From Planctomycetota bacterium (GTDB lineage Bacteria > Planctomycetota > UBA8742 > UBA2392): a DNA stretch of 64,000 nt. Shown here in pieces: positions 7,951 through 18,000 of the stretch (positions within the stretch are counted from its first letter, which is position 1; every line of letters begins with the position of its first letter). The stretch is from positions 40,942 through 104,941 of the forward strand of contig JAGQRH010000014.1 of assembly GCA_020425605.1 (NCBI GenBank). The letters are read 5' to 3'. Both the position numbers and the translations under genes were made by a program. Under the pieces are notes generated by a model that worked only from the letters and a program-made list of their open reading frames with translations, had not been told where the DNA came from and made no database searches.

Positions 7951-9003
7951 CTAGCGAAGCAGCAACTGCAGGTCGCGATCGTCGAGACGGTACATTGGCC
8001 CGGACACCGGCAACTGCACCGCACGGCTGAATGTGCGGTAGGTGCCGCTGCCGCGATCTGCATCGATGCGGTCGAACGTGCGGTCGATGAAGGTCAGGTC
8101 AATCATGACGACGGATGGATAGTTCCAGCGGGCCGAGACAAAGTCGCGGTCCGGGGCGGTGTTCGTGGTCCAGATTCCGCCGAATTCGGTACGGTTCTCG
8201 CGCAGCGGTTGCTGCAGCAGCAGCGCAACGCCGGAGCCGCCCTTGGGCTGCGGTGGGCGAACCGCGCCGGACGAGCCTTTGTTCCAGATCCAGTTCGCGT
8301 TCGGGTCGGCCTCGCGGCATTCAGGCATGATGTTGTAGTTGAACGCACCGTTGCGAACGCCGAGCTGGAAGGCCGCCTGGTCGTCCACGAACACGCGTGC
8401 GCCGTAGACAAAGCTGGCAAGTTCGTCCTCGTGCGGGTAGATCGGCTCGGCCTTGGTCTTGCCGCGACCGATAGCCGCAAGCTCGGCCAAACTGCGCTGA
8501 GGAATGATTCGACGCACCAGGTAGGCCCCGCCGTACTGGTCGCCGTTCTTGTCCGGCAGGCGACGGCGCAGGTAGTAGGCCACCATGGCCGTGCCGGTCA
8601 CGTACTTCTTCTTGTCCTTGTCGTACCAGGTGTTTCGCCCGGTGAACGACAGGAACTCATGAATGTTCAAGGTCTGCGGGTCTTGTGCCTCTACCCAGTC
8701 ATCCAGCTTGGAGTAGGCCTTGGAATTGGGAATCGCCTCCACGTTGCGCAGGTCCTCGGCCTCGAGGGTACGCAGGTTCATGGTGTGATAGTCTTCCGTA
8801 CCGGTCTCAAGGCGCATCAAGTCCTGCTCGATCATGTCCAGCGACGCGCGTGCCTGGCTGTAGACGTCAACGCGCTTGGCGGCGCGCAGGTACATGGTCT
8901 GCGCGTTCACGAACATCGAGCGCAGCATCAGCATGATGATGAGCATCAGCGTGATGGCGATCATCAACTCGAGCAGTGTGAAGCCGCGGCGATAGTTTCT
9001 CAT
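7951..9003 (-). CDS. Type II secretion/type IV pilus minor pseudopilin, GspJ/PilW-like
   Basis: 350 residues. Class III signal: basic leader MRNYRRG, cleavage before FTLLE with Glu at +5, then a hydrophobic helix (MIAITLMLIIMLML). The large C-terminal globular part has no recognised enzyme motif. Last gene of a five-gene operon whose products all share this leader, cleaved and N-methylated by a prepilin peptidase not encoded here. Its size and position fit the J/W class of minor pseudopilins, which prime or tip the pilus. Family role is known; the assignment to J/W is inference. Confidence 0.75.
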   Translation of the reverse strand: MRNYRRGFTLLELMIAITLMLIIMLMLRSMFVNAQTMYLRAAKRVDVYSQARASLDMIEQDLMRLETGTEDYHTMNLRTLEAEDLRNVEAIPNSKAYSKLDDWVEAQDPQTLNIHEFLSFTGRNTWYDKDKKKYVTGTAMVAYYLRRRLPDKNGDQYGGAYLVRRIIPQRSLAELAAIGRGKTKAEPIYPHEDELASFVYGARVFVDDQAAFQLGVRNGAFNYNIMPECREADPNANWIWNKGSSGAVRPPQPKGGSGVALLLQQPLRENRTEFGGIWTTNTAPDRDFVSARWNYPSVVMIDLTFIDRTFDRIDADRGSGTYRTFSRAVQLPVSGPMYRLDDRDLQLLLR

Positions 9004-9031
9004 GGTAATGCTCCTGCAGGGGTACTGCGTC

Positions 9032-9799
9032 CTAGTGCGCTGCGTTGACGTAGAAATCCCATTCGAAGTAGGGGTCGTTCAACACGTCGCCCTCGAACTG
9101 GAAACCCTTGTAGATCTTCACGTGCACGACATAGAGGTCGTCCAGTGGCTGCTTGCCGCCGCCGCCCTTGGCCACGTCCACGCTGGCGCGCTGCACACTG
9201 CGGCGGATGCCAATGTCGAACTGGTAGAACATGCGGTCGTCCGGGTCGAGCCCGTCACGTGCACCGGCGCGACGCAGGTGGTCCGGCAGCAGGCGGAACA
9301 CCTTGGGTTCCTTGTCGAAGTTCATCGTGCCGCCGCTGCTGTTGAGCGCGTCACGGGGAATCTCGGTCATCACGTTCTTGCGGGCGTCACCTGTCACGTT
9401 CGCGTCGAACATGACCTTTGGGATGCGGAAGAACAGAGTGTTCGCAACGGGCGTGCCTCCAATGTTGTCGGCCAGCGCATCGCGACTGGTAGTAGCGCCG
9501 CCGCCTTCGTAGTAGTCACGGTACTCGTCCGGGATGAACGTCAGCGAGCTTTCCGGGTAGTAGAAAGCATAGACGTTGTCGTCGTCGTTGATGTTGATCG
9601 GTCGCGAGAGCGACTGGGTCATCAATGACCGGATGTTGCGTGTGATTTCCGCGGCGCGGGTGTAGTCCATCGCCTGGCGCGAAAGGCGCACGTTGGTGAT
9701 GAACAGAGCCATGATGGCCGTTCCGCCGAGGGCGAAAATCGCCAGCGCGACCAGGATTTCGGTCAGTGTGAAGCCCTTGCGCGTGTTTCTGTTTGGCAT
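9032..9799 (-). CDS. Minor pseudopilin, GspI/PilV-like
   Basis: 255 residues with leader MPNRNTRKG, cleavage before FTLTE (Glu +5), and a hydrophobic helix ILVALAIFALGGTAIMALF. The leader and the length of the helix resemble the GspI/PilV class. It is followed 28 bases later by the GspJ-like gene and preceded by the GspH-like gene with a 33-base gap, so all are probably co-transcribed. Confidence 0.75.
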   Translation of the reverse strand: MPNRNTRKGFTLTEILVALAIFALGGTAIMALFITNVRLSRQAMDYTRAAEITRNIRSLMTQSLSRPININDDDNVYAFYYPESSLTFIPDEYRDYYEGGGATTSRDALADNIGGTPVANTLFFRIPKVMFDANVTGDARKNVMTEIPRDALNSSGGTMNFDKEPKVFRLLPDHLRRAGARDGLDPDDRMFYQFDIGIRRSVQRASVDVAKGGGGKQPLDDLYVVHVKIYKGFQFEGDVLNDPYFEWDFYVNAAH

Positions 9800-9832
9800 G
9801 GCAGCTTTCCTTCGCTTGGAGTAGCGGGGTGC

Positions 9833-10519
9833 TTATGGCTCGGTTACTTCGTCGCTTTCCAGTACGTTTGAGCGCTTCACTGCGCCGGTGGCTGAGTTGA
9901 TATCGATGTAGACGTAGCGCTCGGAATCCGTGAGCACCAGGTCGGCCTTGAGGTTCCTGGTTTCGCCGGAATCGAGGATGTAGCCGGGATGATCCTGCGG
10001 GATGATCAGGCGTCCGTCCGGCAGGATGACGATCTTGTACTTGCCGGCGAACTTGCTGTTCACCTGCTCGGGAAGATAGTTCTCGATCGGGCCGGTGGGG
10101 GCGTTCTGCTTCCAGCTTTGTGCGAACTCAACCGCGCCGCCGATCTGGCCTGCGAAGTCGATCTGGCGCACGTAATTGATTATTTCCTCGTCGGGGTTCT
10201 GCTGCTTGTTCGGGTTCGGGTTGATCCGGTAGATCACCATGCCCGGCCCGGCGTAGATGCTGAACTCAGAGCCATCGGGAGTGATCTGCTCAGGCTCAAT
10301 GTAGGCGACGATTACGTGGGTCTGGCGTGTGTTCATGGCCTCGCCGCGCGCAAACGCGATGAAACCGCCGATGTTGTTGCCCGCCATGCTGAGCCCGCGG
10401 CCCTTCATGAACTTGAGCATCACCGGCACCATCACCGTGACGAGCATGGCGATGATCGCGATTACGACCAGCAGCTCCATCAGGGTGAAGCCGAGCTTTG
10501 ATTTACGCATTCGATTCAT
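9833..10519 (-). CDS. Minor pseudopilin, GspH/FimT-like
   Basis: 228 residues. Leader MNRMRKSKLG, cleavage before FTLMELLVVIAIIAMLVTV. The following region (GFIAFARGEAMNTRQ) matches the helix-to-sheet transition typical of GspH/FimT proteins. An in-frame second ATG lies three codons on (MRKSKLG). The C-terminal domain is predicted mostly beta. Middle gene of the pseudopilin operon. Confidence 0.75.
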   Translation of the reverse strand: MNRMRKSKLGFTLMELLVVIAIIAMLVTVMVPVMLKFMKGRGLSMAGNNIGGFIAFARGEAMNTRQTHVIVAYIEPEQITPDGSEFSIYAGPGMVIYRINPNPNKQQNPDEEIINYVRQIDFAGQIGGAVEFAQSWKQNAPTGPIENYLPEQVNSKFAGKYKIVILPDGRLIIPQDHPGYILDSGETRNLKADLVLTDSERYVYIDINSATGAVKRSNVLESDEVTEP

Positions 10520-10552
10520 AGCGTTGCCTCAGCTGGTACTGCGGGGATACCC

Positions 10553-11128
10553 TTACTTTTCGTTCATTTCTTCGCGCGTCTTCACCGTGTTGTTGCGCGG
10601 GTCGTAAATCAGGTCATCCGGGTTGCCGAACATCTTGTCTGCGCCGGCCGAGATGATGATGCCGCCGTCGAAGATCTTCTCGTACTTGTACTTGAGCGGT
10701 GTTTCCCAAGCGTCAACGAGGTACGGCAGCTTGCCGCCTTCATCGCGGGTGAACTTGGTGAATTCCTGTGGCTGCAGTTTCGGCGCGTAGTTGCGATCCT
10801 TGTAGAGCGTGGACTGGTCCCATACTTCGCGCGTCGGCGCCGCGTAGAACAGCATCATCTGGCTTGATGCGAGATCTTCGTCGGCCGCGATACGCCCGCT
10901 AAGGTTCGAGCCCGCGTCCTTCTTGAACTTCTTGATGCTCAAACTGACCTTGTCGGCTGAGAGTGCGCCGCCGATCTGCTGAAGCAGGGTGCGGCTGGCC
11001 TTGTCTTCGGATTTCTTCAGCCAGGGCAGAATGGCAACGAACAGCACCACGATCAGGATCGAGATGATGCCGACCACGATCAGCAGTTCGATCAGCGTGA
11101 AGCCGCGTCTGGAGTTTCTTGTAGCCAT
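10553..11128 (-). CDS. Pseudopilin, GspG-like
   Basis: 191 residues. Leader MATRNSRRG, cleavage before FTLIELLIVVGIISILIVV. The soluble part has the GspG-like pattern of a helix rich in Lys/Asp followed by a C-terminal loop (WETPLKYKYEK, SAGADKMFGNPDDLI) resembling the calcium-binding end of major pseudopilins. It is very similar in its first 30 residues to the gene upstream, with 18 bases between them. Confidence 0.8.
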   Translation of the reverse strand: MATRNSRRGFTLIELLIVVGIISILIVVLFVAILPWLKKSEDKASRTLLQQIGGALSADKVSLSIKKFKKDAGSNLSGRIAADEDLASSQMMLFYAAPTREVWDQSTLYKDRNYAPKLQPQEFTKFTRDEGGKLPYLVDAWETPLKYKYEKIFDGGIIISAGADKMFGNPDDLIYDPRNNTVKTREEMNEK

Positions 11129-11146
11129 GTCGGTATCCCCCTTTCC

Positions 11147-11707
11147 CTAGTCGGCGCCGTTGTAGATGTCGTCGTTGTTGTCGTTCTTGTCTTCGTACAG
11201 GATGCCGTCTGGGCCAAGCGAGATAATGTCGTAGGTGTTCTGGTTGTAGCGCCGCTTGCCGCGGAAAGTCTGCGACTTGCCCGTGGAGCTCTTCTTCATG
11301 TTGTAGTTGCGGTAGATGTAGAACTTGTTCCAGGGGTCCAGGAACACGGGCTTGCCGCCTTCTTCGCCCTGGACGTACTGGTCGTCCTTGACGTACGGGT
11401 CTTTGCCGGCCTTCTTGGGCTTGGTGACCAGTTCCGCGAACAACTCGGCATTGCCCTGCCAGTAGCCGTCGCCGTCCGCGATGTTCGGGCTGGCTGGAAA
11501 GGTATTGCTGTCCTTGCCGGATTCTTCCTGCCACTTGGTAATCGCGGCCGGCATCACGTTGTTGACGAAATCACGGGCCTTGGCGGCCTCGCCCTTCTTC
11601 ATGGCACCAAACAGCACCGCGACAAGTACTGCCACGAGGATGCTGATGATCCCCACAACAATCATGAGTTCGATCAGGGTAAACCCTGACCGGGTTGAGC
11701 GTCTCAT
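11147..11707 (-). CDS. Pseudopilin, GspG-like, first gene of operon
   Basis: 186 residues from ATG 11707, chosen because GGAGG lies 7 bases upstream and the leader MRRSTRSG then has normal length; an upstream in-frame start at 11746 lacks this. Cleavage before FTLIELMIVVGIISILVAV. The C-terminal part has WNKFYIYRNYN, SLGPDGILYEDKND and NNDDIYNG, close to the GspG calcium-loop region. Together with the next gene this suggests two G-type subunits in one operon. No assembly ATPase, platform or secretin gene is nearby. Confidence 0.8.
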   Translation of the reverse strand: MRRSTRSGFTLIELMIVVGIISILVAVLVAVLFGAMKKGEAAKARDFVNNVMPAAITKWQEESGKDSNTFPASPNIADGDGYWQGNAELFAELVTKPKKAGKDPYVKDDQYVQGEEGGKPVFLDPWNKFYIYRNYNMKKSSTGKSQTFRGKRRYNQNTYDIISLGPDGILYEDKNDNNDDIYNGAD

Positions 11708-11918
11708 CGGACCTCCAGTGATCGTCCGTAAATGCAGTCTATGCAAACCTTACGCCAGAACCTGCGGGCCATTGGCGGAAAATGACGCAAATGCCGTCAG
11801 CACCGTAGTTTCAAAGCATTCCTATGGGGCCTCCATGCTACCGGAAGCCACAACTTACGCAAGTTTGGTGTCGTGAAGGTAACGCGGCGTCTGTGCGGGG
11901 TAAGGCGACTGCCTTCCT
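11708..11918. other. Intergenic stretch between ccmA 3' end and the pseudopilin operon
   Basis: The 211 bases contain the ribosome site of the first pseudopilin and presumably its promoter, but I see no clear -35/-10 pair, terminator or small gene. Confidence 0.4.
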
Positions 11919-12596
11919 CTATATGGCGGCGTGCAGTTTGCCGTCGCGCATTTCGACCACCCGGTCGGCGACGCTCGCCGCGCTGTCGTGATCATGCGTG
12001 CTGAAGATCACCGCCGCGCCGGCCTTGGCCTGATCGCGGGCCGCCAGCCACAAGCGCTCGCGTGCAGACTTGTCCAGCCCGGTGGATGGCTCGTCCAGCA
12101 GGAGCAACTTCGGCTTGTGAAGCAGTGCACGGGAGAGTGCGGCCGTCTGCTCCTGTCCGCGTGACAACTCTGAAACGGGCAAGTCGGCGAAACGGTCAGC
12201 CTCAAAGCGGGTGATCAGCGCCTCGGCTCGGGCACGGGCGTCCGCCACCCCGTACAGGGCCGCGAACATCTGCAGGTTCTCACGCATGGACATGGCAGCA
12301 TCAAGCATGCTCTCGTGACCAAGATATCCGATCAGCCCTCGCACCTTCAGGGCGTCGGCCCTGTAGTCCAGCTCTCCGAGCGAGAGCTTGCCGTCATCGG
12401 GGCGCAGAATCGTTGCGAGAACGCGGATCAGCGTGGTTTTGCCCGTCCCGTTGCCGCCGGTGAGCGCCGTCAGGCTGCCGGGCTCGGCCGTGAATTCGAG
12501 CCCCCGCAACACGTGGGTTGCTCCCCAGGACTTCGAGATTCCCTCGGCGACCAGTTTCAAATCAGTCTTCTTCTTTCGCGCGGGCGTCGAACTCAA
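11919..12596 (-). CDS. ccmA: Heme exporter ATP-binding protein CcmA-like
   Basis: 225 residues. Complete ABC ATPase: Walker A GGNGTGKTT (about 47-55), Q-loop region in GYLGHESM, signature LSRGQEQ, Walker B KLLLLDEPSTGLD and switch His in STHDHD. Short single-domain size, the LSRGQ signature and the setting after ccmE-F-H point to CcmA, which powers release of heme-loaded CcmE. Its membrane partners CcmB and CcmC are not in the window. The start overlaps the upstream gene by 35 bases. Another ABC ATPase role cannot be excluded from sequence alone. Confidence 0.8.
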   Translation of the reverse strand: MSSTPARKKKTDLKLVAEGISKSWGATHVLRGLEFTAEPGSLTALTGGNGTGKTTLIRVLATILRPDDGKLSLGELDYRADALKVRGLIGYLGHESMLDAAMSMRENLQMFAALYGVADARARAEALITRFEADRFADLPVSELSRGQEQTAALSRALLHKPKLLLLDEPSTGLDKSARERLWLAARDQAKAGAAVIFSTHDHDSAASVADRVVEMRDGKLHAAI

Positions 12597-14154
12597 CCAG
12601 CCGGTTCAAAAGGCGCTGCCGCTGTTCCTGGTAGGCACGGGCCGGCAGTGCGCCTTCCTTATAGTCCTTTTCGAGGGCGGCCACGGCCTCGATCACTTCA
12701 CGGCGCGAAGCCGGCAGCTCCGCCAGCCGCTGCAGTTGCTTGTCGCGCGGCAGGCGGACCGTGGCAATCAGTGCGCCGACAAACGCCAATCCGAAAACGA
12801 TTGCCAGCCCTAGAAACAGCGCCTGCTGGTCAAGGCCGGGCTCCGGCTTGGCTTCCGGCGCGTCTTCGACTGGTGGCGCCTCACCGGTGGCGCGCGCTTC
12901 CAGGGCTGCCATCTGCTTTCGAGCTTCCGCACCGAAACCAAGCGCGAGCTGTACTTTCTCGCCGGCGAGCAAGTCGGGAGCGAGTTCCGGGTTTGAAGGA
13001 AACTGGTGCGCGCCGTCGTGCGTGGGTGTGCCGTACAGTCGGCGGTGTGCGCCCTCGACAAGGCCTGTCAGTTCAAGATCAAGCGCAACGGAGGCCGTGG
13101 CCTCTACCACGTCATAGTCGAACATGCGCTCCACGGCGATCTTGCCGTCGGGGGTCGCCAGCAGGACACCGCCCTTGTGTACAAGCCTGATTTCGAGCAC
13201 ACCGGGCACGCCGTCCCTTGCCGGCGGCACCGGGCGATCAAACACCAGCGTAGCTGAGCGTCCGCTTGGCGAAGGGTTAATGCGATAGACGGTGTTGCCC
13301 GCGCCGACCATGGCGAGCATCGGGTCGCCGTTTAGTCCGTGCCAGTTGTCGGGGCTGGCCTGCGCGAGGGGGCCGTAGACGGGCTTGCCGCCATGCATTC
13401 CGCCGCCGGTGCCGAACGTCCAGGCGGTTGCAGAGCTGTCGTCGAAGGACTTCTCGGCGGGTGGCGTAGCGTTCCAGCCTTGCATGTACACAAGCTGGCT
13501 GCCGTACATGCCGGGCAGGTTTCGCGCCGACATTCCGGGTGGTACCAGCAGGTCCAGCTCGATCTTGACCAGCGCTGCGAAGGCAGGGTCGGGATTGGAG
13601 ATGCGCAGCGTCTCAAGCACTGTGATCGGCCCGAAGCGCAGGTCCGCACGCAAGCTGGCGCCGGCCTCGAGCTGGTATTTCTCGATCTTCACGCCGGCCG
13701 TGTCGGCGCCGAGGCGGAAGTAGGGAATGCGGACTTCCTGCTCGGGCTGATCGGCCGTGAAGCGCACTTCGTTGCGAAGCGGCCACCAAAGCTCCCCGAT
13801 CTTGGCGGCAATGCCGAGCCTTGTGTCGAGGGGCAAGCCTACGAGACGGAATGTGCCGTCGCCTTCTATCTCATGGAAAAAGTTTCCGGTGGGCGTTACC
13901 GGCGCGATTTCGCCGCCGAGCGGCACGGCAACTTTCTCGCCCCGTGACAGCGCGTCAAATGCTTCCTGCCACTGGGTTGCTGTCAGCTCATTAAACGGCG
14001 GGGAGTCGGCCGGGAGTGCCACCGCGCCGATCATTGCGGCGTCGTCCAGGTAATCGTCGCCGCCGGCCGCATCGTAAAGCTTGCCGGAAAGCACGCCCTG
14101 TGCCGCGAGCGCCGTCTGCGAGAGGAGCAGGATGGTGAGCAGCAGACGTATCAT
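12562..14154 (-). CDS. Unknown exported membrane-anchored protein of the ccm cluster
   Basis: 530 residues. Signal peptide (MIRLLLTILLLSQTALA), a long predicted beta-rich periplasmic region, one transmembrane helix at about 453-475 (LFLGLAIVFGLAFVGALIA), then a cytoplasmic tail with coiled-coil character ending in a KDYKEGALPARAYQEQRQ segment that resembles the YExGxLSxEEYxxxR repeats of small SHOCT/CcmI-like tails. I do not recognise the periplasmic domain. Its place between ccmH-like and ccmA genes, with overlaps on both sides, suggests a role in cytochrome c maturation or apocytochrome handling; this is inference. Confidence 0.6.
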   Translation of the reverse strand: MIRLLLTILLLSQTALAAQGVLSGKLYDAAGGDDYLDDAAMIGAVALPADSPPFNELTATQWQEAFDALSRGEKVAVPLGGEIAPVTPTGNFFHEIEGDGTFRLVGLPLDTRLGIAAKIGELWWPLRNEVRFTADQPEQEVRIPYFRLGADTAGVKIEKYQLEAGASLRADLRFGPITVLETLRISNPDPAFAALVKIELDLLVPPGMSARNLPGMYGSQLVYMQGWNATPPAEKSFDDSSATAWTFGTGGGMHGGKPVYGPLAQASPDNWHGLNGDPMLAMVGAGNTVYRINPSPSGRSATLVFDRPVPPARDGVPGVLEIRLVHKGGVLLATPDGKIAVERMFDYDVVEATASVALDLELTGLVEGAHRRLYGTPTHDGAHQFPSNPELAPDLLAGEKVQLALGFGAEARKQMAALEARATGEAPPVEDAPEAKPEPGLDQQALFLGLAIVFGLAFVGALIATVRLPRDKQLQRLAELPASRREVIEAVAALEKDYKEGALPARAYQEQRQRLLNRLVEFDARAKEED

Positions 14155-14543
14155 TCCTGCGCTTTGGAACGGGCGAGGTCTTCGTCAATGCGCCGACGGG
14201 CGGCGACCCGCCGCTCGTTGATCTTGTCGAGCTGCGCCGTCAGCTCCTTCGCCGTCTGAAGATAGCTGGGGCGAAGGCGGTCGAATTCGTCGGCCGGAAG
14301 CTTGCCGGCCAGCTTGTCATCCTCAAGGTCCTTGAGCGCACGCAGTGCTTCTTCACGGCGGCGGGCGACGATGCTGAACTCGCTTTCGACATCGCCGACA
14401 AACCAGAGACGCTTGCGCCGGGCCAATGTGGAGAACGTCAGCAGTGCCAGCCCGAATACCAGCGGCGATATGCGCCAGTCCACCGCCGCCGTAAGGCATG
14501 CCGCGGCTGCTGCGCCGATCAACACTCTGGGCCATGACTGCAT
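14151..14543 (-). CDS. Small membrane protein of the ccm cluster, CcmI-like
   Basis: 130 residues. Two adjacent hydrophobic helices (about 7-37) are followed by a long charged helix, EALRALKDLEDDKLAGKLPA, ending in a basic/acidic coiled coil. The LKDLExDxxxGKL pattern is the one found in the N-terminal part of CcmI/CycH, the apocytochrome chaperone; here the TPR part is missing. Starts one base inside the ccmH stop and overlaps the next gene by four bases. Confidence 0.6.
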   Translation of the reverse strand: MQSWPRVLIGAAAAACLTAAVDWRISPLVFGLALLTFSTLARRKRLWFVGDVESEFSIVARRREEALRALKDLEDDKLAGKLPADEFDRLRPSYLQTAKELTAQLDKINERRVAARRRIDEDLARSKAQE

Positions 14544-15013
14544 CAGTCCAGCTCCTTTAACTCGTTGGCGATGCGGGCTTCCATCTCTGGATCTACGGTC
14601 ACCTCAGGCGGCTCTTCGCTGGGGGCTTCGCGCCGCGTGATGACCCAGAACCCGGTCGCGAAGGCCGCAACCAGCACAATGCCGGAAAATGCCAGGATCG
14701 GGTAGAGACTGCTGGCTTGCTGCACCTGCAGGACCTCATTGCCGAAACGCTGCGCCATGCCCTGCTTGATTGCCGCGGCGTCGAACTTGGAGTTCTGTGA
14801 CAGCTCGCGCAGATATGCCCGTTCTTCGTCCTTGGCGCTGCAGGTGTTGTGGCTGCAGGTCAAAAGGTTCTCGCGGCAGCCACAGATGCAGAACAATTGA
14901 TCGCCGACTTCGTGATACAGCCGGTCAGCCTCGACCGGCGAACGATCCTGGGCCTGCGCGGCAATGCCCTGCGCCGCGAGCATGAGGAGCAAGATTGCGA
15001 GCATACGCATCAT
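14543..15013 (-). CDS. ccmH: CcmH/CycL-type cytochrome c maturation thiol protein
   Basis: 156 residues. Signal peptide (MLAILLLMLAAQGIAAQA), a Cys-rich helical domain with FCICGCRENLLTC (C42, C44, C46, C53) and C58, then a transmembrane helix at about 104-124. CcmH normally carries LRCxxC and reduces the apocytochrome CxxCH disulfide in the periplasm; the variant with extra cysteines occurs in several non-proteobacterial CcmH proteins. It starts in a four-base overlap (ATGA) with the ccmF stop, indicating translational coupling. Confidence 0.8.
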   Translation of the reverse strand: MMRMLAILLLMLAAQGIAAQAQDRSPVEADRLYHEVGDQLFCICGCRENLLTCSHNTCSAKDEERAYLRELSQNSKFDAAAIKQGMAQRFGNEVLQVQQASSLYPILAFSGIVLVAAFATGFWVITRREAPSEEPPEVTVDPEMEARIANELKELD

Positions 15014-18000
15014 GCGACCTCCGGGCGTCGGCGTCGGAATGGCGGCAGGAATGCCAGCACGGTGCCAATGATGATCACGCCAAGACCGGCCAGGCCGAGG
15101 CTCATCTGCGGCTTCACAAAGAAGCGGAAGTTGGCCGTGCCGTCGGGCTGCGCGTCCTGCAGGATGAAGTACATGTCTTTGCTGAGTGTGCGGTAGTAGT
15201 ACGGGTCCTTCACCGGCTCAGCCATGCGCGGCGCGCCGGTGCGCTTGTCATAGAAGATGCGCATACGGGGCTCGACTGTCGCCGCGTTCTCCAGGATCGC
15301 CTCGCGCTCATCGTCTATGGCCTGGGCGGTTGCGCCTTCGGCATCCTTGCGCGCCAGCGTCAGGCCCGTCAGAGAAAGCGGGCGCATTGCTTCGAGCTTC
15401 TCGCGGGCATCCTGGTCGGTAATGCGTGCGGCCAGCTCGATCACGAGCTCTGTACGGCGCTCGGCCGTGGCGACTTCGACCAGCTTGTGGAACTGCTCAA
15501 GCTCACTCAACGCATTGAAGCGGCCTTCGGCGTAGGCCTCATTGTCAGACGCATCAAGTGCAAAGAGCGTCGCGAATTCGTCCTTCGGCAGCGCGGTGAT
15601 GTGCTCCTGCAACTGCTTGTTCACGTCCAGCAGCTCAGTGCCCAGCTTGATGCCCTCGATGGCCAGCGCGTCCAGTGCAGCGAGAATCTCGTCCATTTGT
15701 TGAAGCGTCGCGCGGCGTAGCGGCTCAATGTTCCCCTCGTCGGCAGTAAACCCGAAGCGATCGAGAGCGGTGATGCTGAGCAACTCTTCCGGCGTCGCTT
15801 CTTTGACCATTTGCCGGAAGCTGCGGAACTGGTCGCGGAAGCCTAACTCGGATCGCATGGCGCTCGTGACGAACAGCCGTGAAACGGTCAACCCCATCGC
15901 CCGTCTGTCAAAGTTGCCGTCCGTGCGCGCATCGCCGTACAGCAGCGCTTGAAGGCGTCCGTGGGCTTCGTAGTAGCCCTTGGTGTCCAGGTCAGATGGC
16001 GGCTGGTAGGGGAAGATCCGCAGCGTGCTGTTGAAGCTTTCGTAGACGTTGGTGTTGCCGCGCTGCTGCACGCCCCACTGAACGGCCACGATCATCTTGG
16101 GCAGCGCGTTCTGCACGAAAAACTCGGGCAACTCGCCACCGGCCTGTGCTGCGAAGTCGGCCTTTACCTTTTCGACGATCTGGTTGGCGTCCAGATCAGG
16201 ATTCTGCCGCACGTAGCGCAGCATGTTCGCGTAGGTTGCAGCGCGTTCTTCATCCTGACCGAACTTGTCGCGAAGGAAGTTCCAGTTGGCGGTGCGCTCT
16301 TCTTCCTCGAAGTAGACAACGTAGCGGTCGCCGGAAAGCTTATCCTCAAGAATCGAGTATCCGCCCGGTTGGGCGATGACCGAGCCCTCATTCTCGTACA
16401 GGCTGCTGTAGTAGATGCCCAGCGCCACCAGCAGGATGCCCAGGTGGACAATGTAGCCTCCGTAGCGGCGACGGTTGCTCAGCGTGACACGCGCCATTGC
16501 GACCGCTACGTTCTCGCCGGTACTGCGCTTTCGTGCCCGCGCACCCGCCACGAACTCCATGAAGATGCAGACCAGCGTGAATGCGCAGATCGGCCAGAGG
16601 GTCACCTGCACGAGGTAGCGAACGAAGTTGGCCAGCGGGGCATCGCCGCCTGTGGCGACAAAAAGGTCGCGCCCGGAGAGCCAGGCGAAGTTGATCACGC
16701 CGACGACGATGCCGGCCACACTCGGCGGAAGGAACGCGCGCCGCATCTGCTTGCCGTTGTTGCGCCGCCACGCCAGCGCCGGGCCGACGCCCATGAGCAC
16801 CAGCACGAGCAGGAACAGCGGCATGTTGAACATGACGAAGGCATTCTGGCCGAATTCGACCACGCCTTCTTTGCCATAGAGCTTCTCGGTGATCAGCGGC
16901 CAGATCGTGATCAGCAGCGTCGCGAGTGCGATCGCCAGCAGGATCAGGTTGTTGAAAAGGAAGCTGCCTTCCCGGCTGATGACGCTTTCGAGCTTGCGAT
17001 CGGATTTCAGCAGCGGGGCACGCCAGATCAGCGCCAGCAGGCTGCCCATGAATACAACTAGAATGAATCCATAGAACCACGTATCCACGTCGCCGGTTGC
17101 GCCGAAGGCGTGCACGCTGTTGATCACGCCGCTGCGCACCAGAAACGTGCCGATCACCGTCATGCAGTACGTGATGATGATCAGCATGAACGACCAGAAG
17201 CGCAGCATGCCGCGGCGCTCGGTAACGATTACACTGTGGATGAATGCCGTACCGGTCAGCCAGGGGATGAAGCTGGCGTTTTCGACCGGGTCCCACGCCC
17301 AGTAGCCGCCCCAGCCCAGGATTTCGTAGGCCCAAAGGCCGCCCAGCGCGATGCCCACTGTAAGGAAACCCCAGGCACCCATGGTCCAGAGGCGGATCGG
17401 CTTCAGCCAGCCTTCGCTGACTTCGCCGCTGAGCAGTGAGCCCACCGCGTATGCGAACGGTATCGTGAAGCCGACGAATCCGCAGTACAGCATCGGCGGG
17501 TGAATCGCGATCCAGTAGTTGTGGAGGCTGGGGTTCATGCCGCCGCCGTCGGTCACGCTGTCCAGAAGCGCGGCCTGCACACCTGCCGGGAGGTCGGCAG
17601 CGCTGGTCGTGATTGCGGCGTGCGCCCTGGCCATCGTCCAGTCTCCGCTGCCCGCGGTAACGAACGCGTGGATCAAGTCCCATGCGTCACCTGGTGCCTT
17701 GAAGCCGTTGGCAGGGTCGGTCGCCGCGGCCATCGTGGTCTTGGCCACCGTCGGGTCGGCGATCATCCAGAACCAGCTGAGAGAAAACGGGCTGGAGCGA
17801 TTGGCGGCCGAGACGTCGAACGGGTTGACCAATATGTAGAAGAAGAAGAACTGGATGATCGCCAGCACGGCCAGGATGTATGGCAGGCGGCGGTCGGTGC
17901 GGTTGTGTCGCTGGCTGAATGCGAACGCGCCGCAAAAGCTGGTCAGGATCAGGCACCAGAACAGCAAACTGCCCTGCTGGCTTGCCCATAACGCGGAAAT

